A stretch of DNA of 35,854 bases from Alphaproteobacteria bacterium. GTDB lineage: Bacteria; Pseudomonadota; Alphaproteobacteria; MPNO01; UBA830. The notes under the pieces were generated by a model, which was given only the letters and a program-made list of their open reading frames with translations, was not told the origin of the DNA and made no database searches. The stretch spans positions 1 through 35,854 of the forward strand of contig JAJEBT010000004.1 of NCBI GenBank assembly GCA_022822405.1, written 5' to 3'. Positions 26,041 through 34,656 of this stretch are shown piece by piece. Each line of letters starts with the position of its first letter. The first letter of the stretch is position 1. The position numbers and the translations under genes were made by a program.

Positions 26041-26802
26041 TCAGAAGTCGCGCAGCAGACGCCCGCAAGCAGCGATCCGGTCGTCGATCCCGAGCGCCCG
26101 CAGCGACGCCCAGAGCGTTGCCGCATTGCTGGTGACCACAGGCTTGTCCAGCGCCTCTTCGAGCGGCGCGATCACGTCGACCGTGTTGAAATCGGTGCAG
26201 CAGATCAGGAGCGCCTCGGCCTCGGGCCGATCGACCGCGCGGGCATGATCGAAGACTGCTTGCGGCGTGACCCGCGAGATCTGCTGGATCTTCTCGATGG
26301 TGGCGTTGAGCCCGAGCCCCGATGTGGCGACAACCTCGATGCCGTGGTCCTCGAGAAATTCGGCTTCGTGGGCGTTGGTCTCTTCGGTGTAGGGCGTAGC
26401 CATTGCGATCCGCCCGACACCCAGGGCGTCGAATCCATCAAGGATTGCGCCTGCGGTCGAGACCGCGTCGACGCCCGAGGCCTTGCGCAACCTTCCGAGG
26501 AGCTGGTCGGCCGGGCAGGCCATTGATCCCGCGGTACAGCCATAGGCCACCAGCTCGACGGCGCATTTGGCGAGATCGTCGCACGCCTGGTCGACATCGC
26601 GCATCATTGCCGCAAAGCCGTCCGCAGCCGGATCCGCGTGAAGGGGCGATCTGGTGAAGTGAAAGGTCACGCCTTCCGGTTTGAGCCGATTGAACTCGGT
26701 CTCGTTGACGGTGTTGCTCGGCGGCACGATCACCCCTATCCGGGCGCGCCAGCCACCGGGCCTGGCATGATCCAGGGACACGGACGTTTCCTCTTTGGGC
26801 AT
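26041..26802 (-). CDS. Asp/Glu racemase-superfamily protein, maleate-isomerase-like
   Basis: The 253-residue protein has the N-terminal GVIVPPSNTVNETEFNRL and two catalytic-type cysteines: Cys89 in AYGCTAGSM and Cys202 in LLICCTDFNT. This is the pattern of maleate cis-trans isomerase and arylmalonate decarboxylase relatives. The CxT around the second cysteine and the PSNT motif favour maleate isomerase (maleate to fumarate). It lies 148 bp downstream of the broken CoA-ligase gene and on the same strand as the isochorismatase-family gene, probably as the last gene of that operon. Maleamate amidase plus maleate isomerase would form the end of nicotinate- or picolinate-type pathways. The start at 26802 has no clear ribosome binding site. 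Confidence 0.85.
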   Translation of the reverse strand: MPKEETSVSLDHARPGGWRARIGVIVPPSNTVNETEFNRLKPEGVTFHFTRSPLHADPAADGFAAMMRDVDQACDDLAKCAVELVAYGCTAGSMACPADQLLGRLRKASGVDAVSTAGAILDGFDALGVGRIAMATPYTEETNAHEAEFLEDHGIEVVATSGLGLNATIEKIQQISRVTPQAVFDHARAVDRPEAEALLICCTDFNTVDVIAPLEEALDKPVVTSNAATLWASLRALGIDDRIAACGRLLRDF

Positions 26803-26950
26803 GGTGTGCAGCTTGCCAAACCGCTCGGGTCACAGCAAGCGGGCGTATTGCGTTTTCCGGACGCCTGAGGACCGTTCGGGCGTGGCGAGGAGTCGCCGTG
26901 GGCGGGGCTTGCTACGGCCAGGCGGGCCGGCTGCGGGAGACCGGGTGTTT

Positions 26951-28627
26951 TCAGCGATGATCTCTTCGGGGAGGATCCGTGGGCGAACGGGCTTCGGCAC
27001 GGCCGTGCTCGAAAGCGCGGAGCGCGCCGCGCTGGATCTTGCCCGTTGCGGTCAGAGGCAGGGTTTCGACGAATTCGATCACGCGCGGATACTTGAAGGG
27101 CGCGATCTGGGATTTCACGAAATTCTGCAATTCCGCAGCGACCGCCCCGTCCTCGTCCGCGCCCCGGTGAGGACGACGAAGGCCTTGACGATTTCGCCGC
27201 GGTCGGGATCGGGGAAGCCCACGACCGCGCATTCGCGCACCTTCGCGTGCTCGAGCAGCACCGCCTCGACCTCGAGGCCGGACACGTTTTACCCGCCGGT
27301 CAGGATCATGTCGTCGCTGCGCGCTTCGAAATGGATATAGCCGTCCTCGTCGACCTTGCAGAGATCGCCCGACAGGTTCCAGCCGCCGCGGACATAACGG
27401 GCCTGGCGGTCCTCGTCGTCGAGATAGCGGCAGCCGTTGGGGCCCTTGACGATCATCTGTCCGATCTCGCCCGGCCGGGTGTCCTCGAAGGCGTCATTGA
27501 CCGCCCGCACCCGGAAGCCCGGTATCTGTCTGCCAATAGCGCCCGGCCTTATGTCGTCGCCGGCGGCAGAGATGAAGATGTGTAGCAGCTCGGAAATGCC
27601 GAGCCCGTTGATCATCGCAACGCCGGTGATCTCCTTCCAGCGGTTGAAGACCGCCGGCGCCAGCGGTTCGCCGCCGCCGCCGCAGACGCGCAGGCTCGAA
27701 AGCTCGTACTCTTCGGTGTGCTCGAGCATCAGCTTGTAGCCGGAGGGGGTCGAGAAGCAGACTGTCGCCCGCGTCTTCTCGATCGTCTCGAGGAGCAATT
27801 GCGGCGTTGTGCGTTCAAGCAGCACCGCGGTTGCGCCGAAGTGCGGCGCGTCGACCGGAAAGGCGCAGAGCCCGTAGAGAAAGGCGATCTGGGGGCTGCC
27901 ACAGACGAGGTCGCCGGAGCGAATGCCGACTATGTGGCCGGCAAAGCAGTCGGCCGCGGCAAGAAGATCGCGGTGGAAATGGATCGTTCCCTTGGGCGTT
28001 CCCGTCGAGCCCGAAGTGAAACCGATGATCGCGGGATCCTCGGCCGCGGTATCAACATTCGTGAAGTTCGCGGGCTTCGCGGCTGCGCGCGCCTCGAGCC
28101 CGTCCTCTCCGTCCCCCCCGAAATACAGCACCTGTTGCAGGTCGGCGCAGGCCGGTGCCGCCGCCTCGACGTCGGCGGCGAGCGCGCGTTGGGAAACGAC
28201 ATACTGGACCCGCGCCTTGGCCGCGATGTATTCGATCGCGCGCGCGGAGCGTCGGCATCGTCGTGACCGCGACCCCGCCGGCCTTGAGCACCGCATACCA
28301 CGCGGCCGCCAGCATCGGATGGTTGCCCGAGCGCAACAGCACCCGGTTGCCCGGCACCAGGCCGAAATCCTCGACAAGGAGGTTGGCGATGCGGTTTGAC
28401 TGGGCAAGCATGTCGCCATAGGTCCAGACGGCCCCGTCGAACTGGAACATCGGCCGGTCGGTATGGCCGTCGGCGGCCTGCATGTCGAGCAGCGCCGCCG
28501 CGGCGTTCAGCCGCGACGGGTAGGCGGCAAGCTCCGGCAGGACCGAGTAGTCCATTTCCGGCCACAACGCGCGCGGCGGGAGGTTGTCGTTAATGAAGGT
28601 GTCCGCATCCACCGAAGGCTCGGTCAT
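26951..28627 (-). pseudogene. Broken 2-aminobenzoate/benzoate-CoA-ligase-like gene
   Basis: Taken across frames the locus codes for a complete acyl-CoA synthetase of the benzoate-CoA ligase family. The N-terminus has DNLPPRALWPEMDYSVLPEL, then VPGNRVLLRSGNHPMLAAAW. The AMP-binding loop is IGFTSGSTGTPKGTIHFHRD, and the C-terminal [20 protein letters not shown] and TATGKIQRG are present. It is broken three times: a frameshift in the CG run at about 28236-28247, an in-frame TAA (27291-27289) where relatives have Tyr or another residue in TGGYNVSG, and a frameshift at about 27165. Each alone would kill the enzyme. It sits between the isochorismatase and isomerase genes, so the pathway has lost or bypassed its CoA step. 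Confidence 0.85.
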
Positions 28628-28778
28628 GGCGCCTGTTCCGTTGTTGGCAGAAGGTCTTCAGACGGTCGGGCGTAGCCGGGGCGCGGCGGCTTCCGGGGAG
28701 CTCCGAGAGCGCGAGGGCAGGGGCGGCGGGGCCTCGCTTGCCTGGTCCGCGCCGCTTCGGTGTTGCGGACCGTTTGGT

Positions 28779-29465
28779 TCACGCCGCAAGGCTCAACTCC
28801 CCGAGGTGTTCGAGAATCTCGGGCGTGTGCATCACATCGGCATATTTGTGATGGAGATCGAACAGGTTGACCTTGTGGGAGAGCAGTGACCGATCGAAGA
28901 CGCATTCCTCGGCGATCGTTACATGGAAACCGGCCGAATAGGCATCGACCACCGAGGCGCGGACACAGCCCGACGTGCTTTCGCCGCAGACGATCAGGCT
29001 CGAGACGCCGCACCGGGTCAGTTCGGGAAGGATCGGCGTGCCGTAGAACGCGCTTGCCCGTTCCTTGACGATCAGGATGTCGGCGTCGTCGGGCGCGAAC
29101 TCGTGAAATATCCCGTAGTCGTCGTCACTGCTGCCGAGCCCGACCTGGCGGTTGGTGGCGACCACGTCTGACGTCGTCGGCGCGGTCGTGTAGATGACGG
29201 GCAGGCCGGCCTGCCGGGCGGCGGCGAACAGGAGTTTCGTCGGCTCGATCGCGTCCCACGCATGGCGCCCGCATGTGCTCGGCCAGTCATCGACAAGATC
29301 GTGGGGCTCTCCGGCTCCGCCCCGATAGACGAGATTGTAGAGGTCGATCGCCAGCAGCGCCGGACGTTCGCCGACCCGGGTCTCGCGCCGGTACGGTTCG
29401 TAGACCTTCAGGATGTCCGCGGAAACGATGTCCTTCCAGCAGTGATCCTCGAAACGATCCGTCAT
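28779..29465 (-). CDS. Isochorismatase-family amidohydrolase (maleamate/N-carbamoylsarcosine amidase-like)
   Basis: The 228-residue cysteine hydrolase has the catalytic triad Asp41 (LLAIDLYNLVY), Lys134 (LIVKERASAFYGTP) and Cys167 (VCGESTSGCVRASVVDAYSAG). The N-terminal arm WKDIVSADILKVYEPYRRE and the GIFHEF segment resemble N-carbamoylsarcosine amidase and maleamate amidohydrolase (NicF/PicF type) proteins. GGAGAAGG just before the ATG at 29465 fixes the start; the open frame to 29576 is not family-like. It is the first gene of a (-) set with the broken CoA ligase and the maleate-isomerase-like gene. The substrate (maleamate or another primary amide) is inferred from context. Confidence 0.88.
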   Translation of the reverse strand: MTDRFEDHCWKDIVSADILKVYEPYRRETRVGERPALLAIDLYNLVYRGGAGEPHDLVDDWPSTCGRHAWDAIEPTKLLFAAARQAGLPVIYTTAPTTSDVVATNRQVGLGSSDDDYGIFHEFAPDDADILIVKERASAFYGTPILPELTRCGVSSLIVCGESTSGCVRASVVDAYSAGFHVTIAEECVFDRSLLSHKVNLFDLHHKYADVMHTPEILEHLGELSLAA

Positions 29466-29884
29466 GGTCCTTCTCCCCAAGTGATTTGTACGCCCGTCCC
29501 GGGCGCTGTGCCGACAGGCGCCCGGTGCCGGCGGTATGGCCGTGTCGGCCCCGGGGCGGGCCGAAGCGGACGCCACGCTCTTTCGCGCTTTTTCCCGGTA
29601 CGTTCCTCGGGCCCGTCCAAATTGTATTGCAGCGAGGCCGGTGAGGACAGATGGCGCGGACCATCCGGGTGTGTGCGGTTGCGGATCGGATTTCGGAAGG
29701 GTGTTGCTGGGAAACGAAGTCAGGTCATGCGCGTCCAGCGGGGAGAGGAGGGCGGATAATGCGGGCAGCGGCCCACATGCAGTGCCCGGCGTTCACGGGA
29801 AGACGGCATCGGTTGCGAGGGCCCACGGACCGGGAACGTCCTGAACGGTCCCGGGACATCCGCAATGGTCCGAAAACGGTGAAT
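29466..29884. other. Intergenic stretch, no gene recognised
   Basis: About 420 bp of GC-rich spacer lie between Slam's stop and the amidase start. The left part should hold the promoter of the amidase operon. There are GC-rich inverted pieces but no T-tract terminator and no credible gene. Confidence 0.4.
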
Positions 29885-31141
29885 TCAGAACTGTCGAACG
29901 AAGCTCAGTTCAACGCGGTTTCGCTTGTAGTCCAGGGCCTGGGCGTTGGTGTCCCGGCTCTCGGCGACGGCCGTGAGCCGGGGGCTGAAGCCGGCGACGG
30001 TGAAACCCCGGTTGTGCACCGAAGCGGAGAGGGTGCGGTTGCGATCCTCGCGCTGCTGGCCGTCGATGGTGTTGTGCGCGGAACCGCGCCCCTCATAGTC
30101 GGTCCGCCGGAGCGAGGCGCGGGCGCCGACGGTGAACCCGGCCGGCAACGCCAGCGTGGCGCCCAGGCCTGCCTGCAGGCTGGCGTTGCGCCAGTTTTTG
30201 GATTCGGCGCCGGTCCAGGTCCGGCCGAGATTGCCGCCGACACGCAGCGTCGGAAGCGCGACCCAGGACGCTCCGAGCGAAATCTCGCGCACCGGCCCGT
30301 CGAGCCAGTCGCAGTCGCGACAGTTGCGCCGGAGAGCGCTTGCCCTGCCGGAGAGCGAGAAACGGGGGGACAGGCGCCGCTGCCCCTCCAGCCGGAAACC
30401 GAAACGGTCGTTCTCGGGCGTACCGGCGGACCATTGCCGCTCGGCGGTCGCCAGCAGGCTCGCTTCGGTCCTAGGATCGATGAGCCAGCGCGGGCCCAGA
30501 TCGACCGAGGTGGTGTGGCTGTCGAAGCTTCCGCCCTTGTATTCGCGTATGGAGGCTCTTGCGCCGGAGCGCAGGCGCAGGCGATTCGTCAGCGGGTACT
30601 GGTATTCGCCGCCGCTCCATATCGAGACGCCGAGGCCGGACTTGGGCGCATAATCGCCCTGTCGCGTGAAGGGCAGGCGGCCGAAGGGCGTGTCGAGCCA
30701 GATCGTGCTCTCGGAGGACGCCGCATTGAGATTGCTGTCCGGGGCGACCGCCATGCCGAAATACGCGTCCCAGCGCCGCCGTGCGCGTATGGTTCCGAGG
30801 AATCGCTGGATATTCAAGACCACCGGCGCGGGAGGCCTTCCGGCCAGCACCTGCTCGAAATGCCGCCGGGCGAGCGTATCCTCTTCCTTCAGGAAGAAGG
30901 CGCGCGCCAACTCCAACCGCACCCGCACGAGCTCTGGCCTGTCGATGAGGATTTCCCGAAAGGCGGCGATGGCGCGGTCGAGATGCGCATCGCGGGCGTC
31001 GCCTTCTGCTCGCATGGCGGCCCCTATCGCCTCCATACCGGCCCGGAAACGCATGCTGGTCGTGTCTTCTGCTCCCCAGGCGGATGTTGCCGGAAGTACC
31101 AGCAAGCCCAGGAGGGCCGCGCGGGCAAGAAATCGGGTCAT
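29885..31141 (-). CDS. Slam-type surface lipoprotein assembly modifier (DUF560 barrel)
   Basis: The 418-residue protein has a cleavable signal peptide (MTRFLARAALLGLLVLPATS, site near AWG-AE) and a short TPR-like helical domain (about residues 50-115; AFREILIDRPELVRVRLELA, then FFLKEEDTLARRHFEQVL). The rest is a 14-strand-type beta-barrel of the DUF560 family, ending in the outer-membrane signature VELSFVRQF with C-terminal Phe. Slam proteins move surface lipoproteins such as TbpB-like proteins across the outer membrane. Candidate cargo in the window are the lipoproteins at 18252 and 35533. The ATG has only a weak ribosome binding site. The gene stands alone between the amidase operon and a long spacer. 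A decayed relative lies at 34657-35394. Confidence 0.88.
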   Translation of the reverse strand: MTRFLARAALLGLLVLPATSAWGAEDTTSMRFRAGMEAIGAAMRAEGDARDAHLDRAIAAFREILIDRPELVRVRLELARAFFLKEEDTLARRHFEQVLAGRPPAPVVLNIQRFLGTIRARRRWDAYFGMAVAPDSNLNAASSESTIWLDTPFGRLPFTRQGDYAPKSGLGVSIWSGGEYQYPLTNRLRLRSGARASIREYKGGSFDSHTTSVDLGPRWLIDPRTEASLLATAERQWSAGTPENDRFGFRLEGQRRLSPRFSLSGRASALRRNCRDCDWLDGPVREISLGASWVALPTLRVGGNLGRTWTGAESKNWRNASLQAGLGATLALPAGFTVGARASLRRTDYEGRGSAHNTIDGQQREDRNRTLSASVHNRGFTVAGFSPRLTAVAESRDTNAQALDYKRNRVELSFVRQF

Positions 31142-31875
31142 CGTTGTTCCATCCGGGTTGTTGCCACTGGAGGGGGGAGGTTCATGAGCGGGGTGCCTTT
31201 CCGGTGAGGAGTCTGGCGGGGCGCGACGTTGGCTGAACCGTTCCGGATTATGACCAAGATCCGGAGCCTTGGAGAATCACGGTGTTGTCGATTCGCGGTG
31301 TCTTCGGAATCCGGCCGGATCCGAAGAAGGGGTGAGGCTTCAACTCCCTGTAGAAGGGGATATAGGGATTCTGGATCGGCTGTCAAAGGGAATTTGTCCC
31401 CAGGCCTGGGGAGGATGCTGCCCGGATCAAGGGAGCCCGCCCCGGCCCCCGAGCCGCGCAGCTTCCGGATCGTGCGGCGGGTCGCCTGTCGCGGTTGCGT
31501 TCGGGACCGTCTGTTCAGGGGTCGTTCGGAGCTGGCGTCGGCCGTTGTGGCAAAGCCGGTGTCCGAAACCCGACGGCTGCGATTTGATCGGGCCGCTCTG
31601 CACGATGGATGCCGCGAGGTTCGACCGGTCCGGCCGTGTGGCTTCGGAAGGACGCCGGATTGCCGCATCGATCCGCTGAGGCTATGCGAGCTGGGGGTGC
31701 GATGAGGCGGGCGGTGGAAGGCCGGTTCCTCGCCCTGCCCGATAGCCGCCGGCGCGAACCGTACCGCGCCGCCGCGCGAGTATCGAAACCTGAACCAGGA
31801 GGCCGACAGCAACCGGGGCAGCGAAGATGATGCTGCTGTGCCGGAGCGTGACCCTGCCTCCGCCCCGATACCCCC
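31142..31875. other. Long intergenic stretch with a 16-bp palindrome
   Basis: About 730 bp lie between Slam's start and the subtilase stop. A minus-strand frame of 224 codons (31812-31138) covers it but is Arg/Ser/Pro-rich, with no family match or ribosome binding site, so it is not called. The only clear structure is the perfect palindrome TCCCCAGGCCTGGGGA at 31397-31412, about 250 bp upstream of Slam. Confidence 0.45.
31397..31412. promoter_or_regulatory. Perfect 16-bp palindrome upstream of Slam
   Basis: TCCCCAGGCCTGGGGA is its own reverse complement. It lies in a gene-free spacer about 250 bp before the Slam start. It could be an operator for a dimeric regulator, but no regulator gene lies next to it. 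Confidence 0.3.
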
Positions 31876-34281
31876 TCAGAACGCCATCCGCCAGCCGGAC
31901 AGCAGCACCGCTTCCATGCCGGCGTCGTCGCGGTGGCCGGGGTGGCGGGAGAGGGTGGCGCCCAGGCGGTATTCGCCGAAGCCGGTCGGCTGCTGCCAGT
32001 GGAGCGCGAGGTCGAGCTGGCGGCCTTCGGGGGCGAGGCCGGCGGTGACGTGCTCGCGCACCACCCGTCCCGCTTTGGTCCGCCCGGTTGGAATGGCGAG
32101 GCGCGCGCTGCCGTCCTCGACGCGGAGCGGCTGGGAGAGCGAGACGCGGAACGCGCCGCCGCCTTCGGTCCGCCTGTTAGCGTGCACCGCGAATGCGCTG
32201 GTCACGAGAGGCGAGACGCCCGCGAGCATCCCGCCCCGTGCGTGCGCGCGGATCGCGCCCATCTCCGCGCTGCCGCCGATGTCCCAGCGGCCGAGATCCA
32301 TGCCGGACTCGACCCCGGCAAAGGCGGCGCTGCCCTCGAGGCGCCCGAAGGCGCCCCGGGGCACGGTGCCGAGCAGGGAACGCCGTTCGCCCAGCCAGCC
32401 GGCGCGGAGGCCGAAGGCGGCGCCGGGCGCGCGCCAGGCGAGCGCGGCGCCGGACGTGGGACGCTGCCCGTCGGTGCCTTCGCTGGTGAGCGCGCTCGCG
32501 GTCAGCCCAGCCATCACCGGTACGCTCGCCATCAAGCCGCGCCCGGCGAGCGCGAAGTGGCTGGCGTTGGTGGCCGCGGACGCCCCCGGTTGCGTCAGAT
32601 GGAGCGCCGGCCGCGCGCTCCCGGCGTCCGCGCGAGAGGCCATCAGGGGAACCCGCAGCGCCTCGGCCGGCGATTCGGACGGCCCCGCCGCCGATACCCG
32701 CCAGAACTCCCGCAGCCGCTCCGACAGGACCGGTCCCGCCGCTGGCGCCGAAAAGCCGCCCAGATCGTACCAGAACGGTGCACCGAGCGAATCGAACGCC
32801 GCGATCTCGCGGTTCGCGAGCGACGAGACGAGCCCGTCGCCGAAGGCGGTGCCGAGCCGCAGCCCGGTCTCGGAGAGCGGCGCGAACGGGCCGCCGACAC
32901 CGAGGCCCACCGCGACCACCGGATCGCCCACCGGCGAGGTCGCCGCGCCGAGGTCGATCAGCCCCTGTCCGTAGACCGCGGCGTCGGCATAGATGCCGCT
33001 GTCGTCCGCGGTATCCAGAAGGCGCGCGACCAGGTCGGTATTGGAGAGCTGGTCGCGGAAGAGCTGCTTCATCAGCGCGAGCCCGCCGGTCACCATGGGC
33101 GCCGCGAGCGACGTGCCCTGTGCATGAGCGGTGCCCCGGAACCCGAGCCTTCCCCGGTTCGGGCCGAAATAGGCCACCGTGACCTCCTCGCCCGGTGCCG
33201 CCAGGCAGTAATCCTCAGCGATGCCGCAGCGGTTGGAGAAGCCGGTAATCTCGCCGTCCTCGCCGATGGCGACGACGGCAAGGGTATGGGGCTTCAGTTC
33301 TGGAAAGCGCGCGGCCAGGCCGGAAAACAGGCTGACCGAGCTCGCCTCCACCTTGCCGTCCACGCATTCGGCCAGCGCCGGGTCGCATGTATTGCCGTTG
33401 CTGTTCCCCGCGGCCCAGACGAAGACGACCTTTTCCTCGGAGTCCGCTTGGGCAATGACCTCGACCAGCGGCCGCATCGGCTCGCGAAGGGCGTCATCGT
33501 CGTATCTCTCGATGATTCCCTGGGTACCCAGGCTCAGGTTAAGGAAATCGATGCCTCGGGATCCGACACGCCACGCGAGGACGTCCCTGAAGATGTCGGC
33601 AAAAGAATCCCCGGTCGACCCCAGGCGGTCGATCGGACGTGGCTTGTAGCTCCCGTCGCTGGAACTGAGCGGTATTGCGAAGACGGCGAGGTCGGCGCCC
33701 CATGCGATGCCCGACGCGTCTGACCGGGATTCGGGATCTTTCGTCCCGGCGATGATGCTGGCCACCGCCGTGCCGTGAGAGAAACCGCTCCCGTCCTCGT
33801 TGCTGGCACCTGTGAGGATCCGCTCGAAGGTCGTCGTGTTCCTGAATGCGGGGTGGTGGCGGTCGATGCCCGTATCCAGAACGCCGACCATCGTGCCCTC
33901 GCCCGGCTTGGCGTCGGGCCCCAGCCGCAGCTCGAGATTTGCGTAGGCCCGGTCGACGCCGATCGCCTCCAGGCCCCACTGGTTCTCGAAGCTCGTCGTT
34001 TCCGCATGGTTGCCGGCGATATCAGCCACGAGCGCGTCGTAGTCGGACTCCGGCACGCACCCCTGGTCGTGGGTCTCCACGCACGGCGGCGGCATGGGCA
34101 TAGGCTCGACAACTGTCGCCGGGGCGTCAGAGTCCGTGCTCAAGCCTCCCGAGCCGCCACCCCCGCCGCAGGACGCTGCGACGACAGCCGCCGCCGACAG
34201 CGGGACCGCGACGCGAACCAGAGTTCGCAGAAAGCCGGAAATTCCCTGCCGCGCGGGCTGATAGCGGTAATGAATGGTCAC
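31876..34281 (-). CDS. Lipoprotein subtilase (S8) with autotransporter-like C-terminal barrel
   Basis: The 801-residue protein has a lipoprotein signal (hydrophobic stretch, lipobox VAASC, Cys38) and a Gly/Ser-rich linker. An S8 peptidase domain follows with Asp136 (MVGVLDTGIDRHHPAF), His169 (SGFSHGTAVASIIAG), oxyanion Asn293 (WAAGNSNG) and Ser391 (GTSLAAPMVTGG). The C-terminal about 270 residues are strand-rich and end in LSGWRMAF, an outer-membrane-barrel-like ending. The layout resembles NalP-type lipoprotein autotransporter proteases that trim other surface proteins. The GTG at 34281 is preferred because AGGAG lies seven bases upstream; an in-frame ATG at 34320 has no such site. Placed beside Slam genes, it may process Slam-exported lipoproteins, which is inference. 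Confidence 0.9.
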   Translation of the reverse strand: MTIHYRYQPARQGISGFLRTLVRVAVPLSAAAVVAASCGGGGGSGGLSTDSDAPATVVEPMPMPPPCVETHDQGCVPESDYDALVADIAGNHAETTSFENQWGLEAIGVDRAYANLELRLGPDAKPGEGTMVGVLDTGIDRHHPAFRNTTTFERILTGASNEDGSGFSHGTAVASIIAGTKDPESRSDASGIAWGADLAVFAIPLSSSDGSYKPRPIDRLGSTGDSFADIFRDVLAWRVGSRGIDFLNLSLGTQGIIERYDDDALREPMRPLVEVIAQADSEEKVVFVWAAGNSNGNTCDPALAECVDGKVEASSVSLFSGLAARFPELKPHTLAVVAIGEDGEITGFSNRCGIAEDYCLAAPGEEVTVAYFGPNRGRLGFRGTAHAQGTSLAAPMVTGGLALMKQLFRDQLSNTDLVARLLDTADDSGIYADAAVYGQGLIDLGAATSPVGDPVVAVGLGVGGPFAPLSETGLRLGTAFGDGLVSSLANREIAAFDSLGAPFWYDLGGFSAPAAGPVLSERLREFWRVSAAGPSESPAEALRVPLMASRADAGSARPALHLTQPGASAATNASHFALAGRGLMASVPVMAGLTASALTSEGTDGQRPTSGAALAWRAPGAAFGLRAGWLGERRSLLGTVPRGAFGRLEGSAAFAGVESGMDLGRWDIGGSAEMGAIRAHARGGMLAGVSPLVTSAFAVHANRRTEGGGAFRVSLSQPLRVEDGSARLAIPTGRTKAGRVVREHVTAGLAPEGRQLDLALHWQQPTGFGEYRLGATLSRHPGHRDDAGMEAVLLSGWRMAF

Positions 34282-34335
34282 AATGCAACTCCTGGATTTT
34301 ACGGCGGGCACCGCCGGCACCGCCCCTCGGTCGTC

Positions 34336-34398
34336 ATGCCGGGCTTCCAGCCGTCATGTCTGGCTGGCCCCGGAACGAGTCCGGGGTGTTCCCGGCAT
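34336..34398. repeat. Nested palindromic intergenic element
   Basis: The outer arms are ATGCCGGG (34336-34343) and CCCGGCAT (34391-34398). Inside is CCCCGGA-ACGAG-TCCGGGG (34368-34386). The design, with TCATGCCGGG at one end and CCCGGCATCC at the other, resembles short palindromic repeats scattered between genes in Alphaproteobacteria. It sits between the small membrane protein and the subtilase gene. Confidence 0.6.
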
Positions 34399-34454
34399 CC
34401 AAACGGCTCCGTCACCTCTTCCGTCCCCGCTCGAATGTCGCGAATCATATCCGG

Positions 34455-34646
34455 TCATCGCGTGAACGCCAGCAGCAGGGCAAGGAAGCCCGCAAGGATA
34501 ATGGTGGTCGACAGCCTGCCGCGGAGCCAGCGCGCCGTCATCTCCCGGCGTTCGACCAGCGCGCGGAACTCGTCGATCTCCTCGGGCGTCGCCATCTTCT
34601 CCTGGATCCGGGCCATGTGTTCCTGAAGATCGGGCGGGTGCTGCAC
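34455..34646 (-). CDS. Small single-pass membrane protein downstream of decayed Slam
   Basis: The 63-residue protein starts at the GTG at 34646 with GAAGGAT nine bases upstream. An acidic/basic helix (residues about 10-35; IQEKMATPEEIDEFRALVER) is followed by one membrane helix (about 46-61; TTIILAGFLALLLAF). It begins 11 bp after the stop of the decayed Slam gene, so it was probably in its operon. No family is recognised. The intact Slam at 29885-31141 has no such neighbour. Confidence 0.55.
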   Translation of the reverse strand: MQHPPDLQEHMARIQEKMATPEEIDEFRALVERREMTARWLRGRLSTTIILAGFLALLLAFTR

Positions 34647-34656
34647 GGCCCATCCT

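Noticed and set aside
29651..31207. A 518-codon plus-strand open frame.
   Set aside because: It is antisense to the Slam gene, which has a signal peptide, TPR and barrel. The plus-strand product has no recognisable domain.
31138..31812. A 224-codon minus-strand frame ending at the Slam start with an ATGA overlap.
   Set aside because: Composition is Arg/Ser/Pro-dominated, with no family resemblance and no ribosome binding site. The overlap is probably chance.
31933..33723. A 596-codon plus-strand open frame.
   Set aside because: It is antisense to the subtilase, which has a full catalytic triad.
34150..34180. A homopolymer-type phase-variation tract at the subtilase lipobox, by analogy with NalP.
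   Set aside because: The GC-rich stretch holds only a run of five Cs broken by other bases, too short to claim phase variation.
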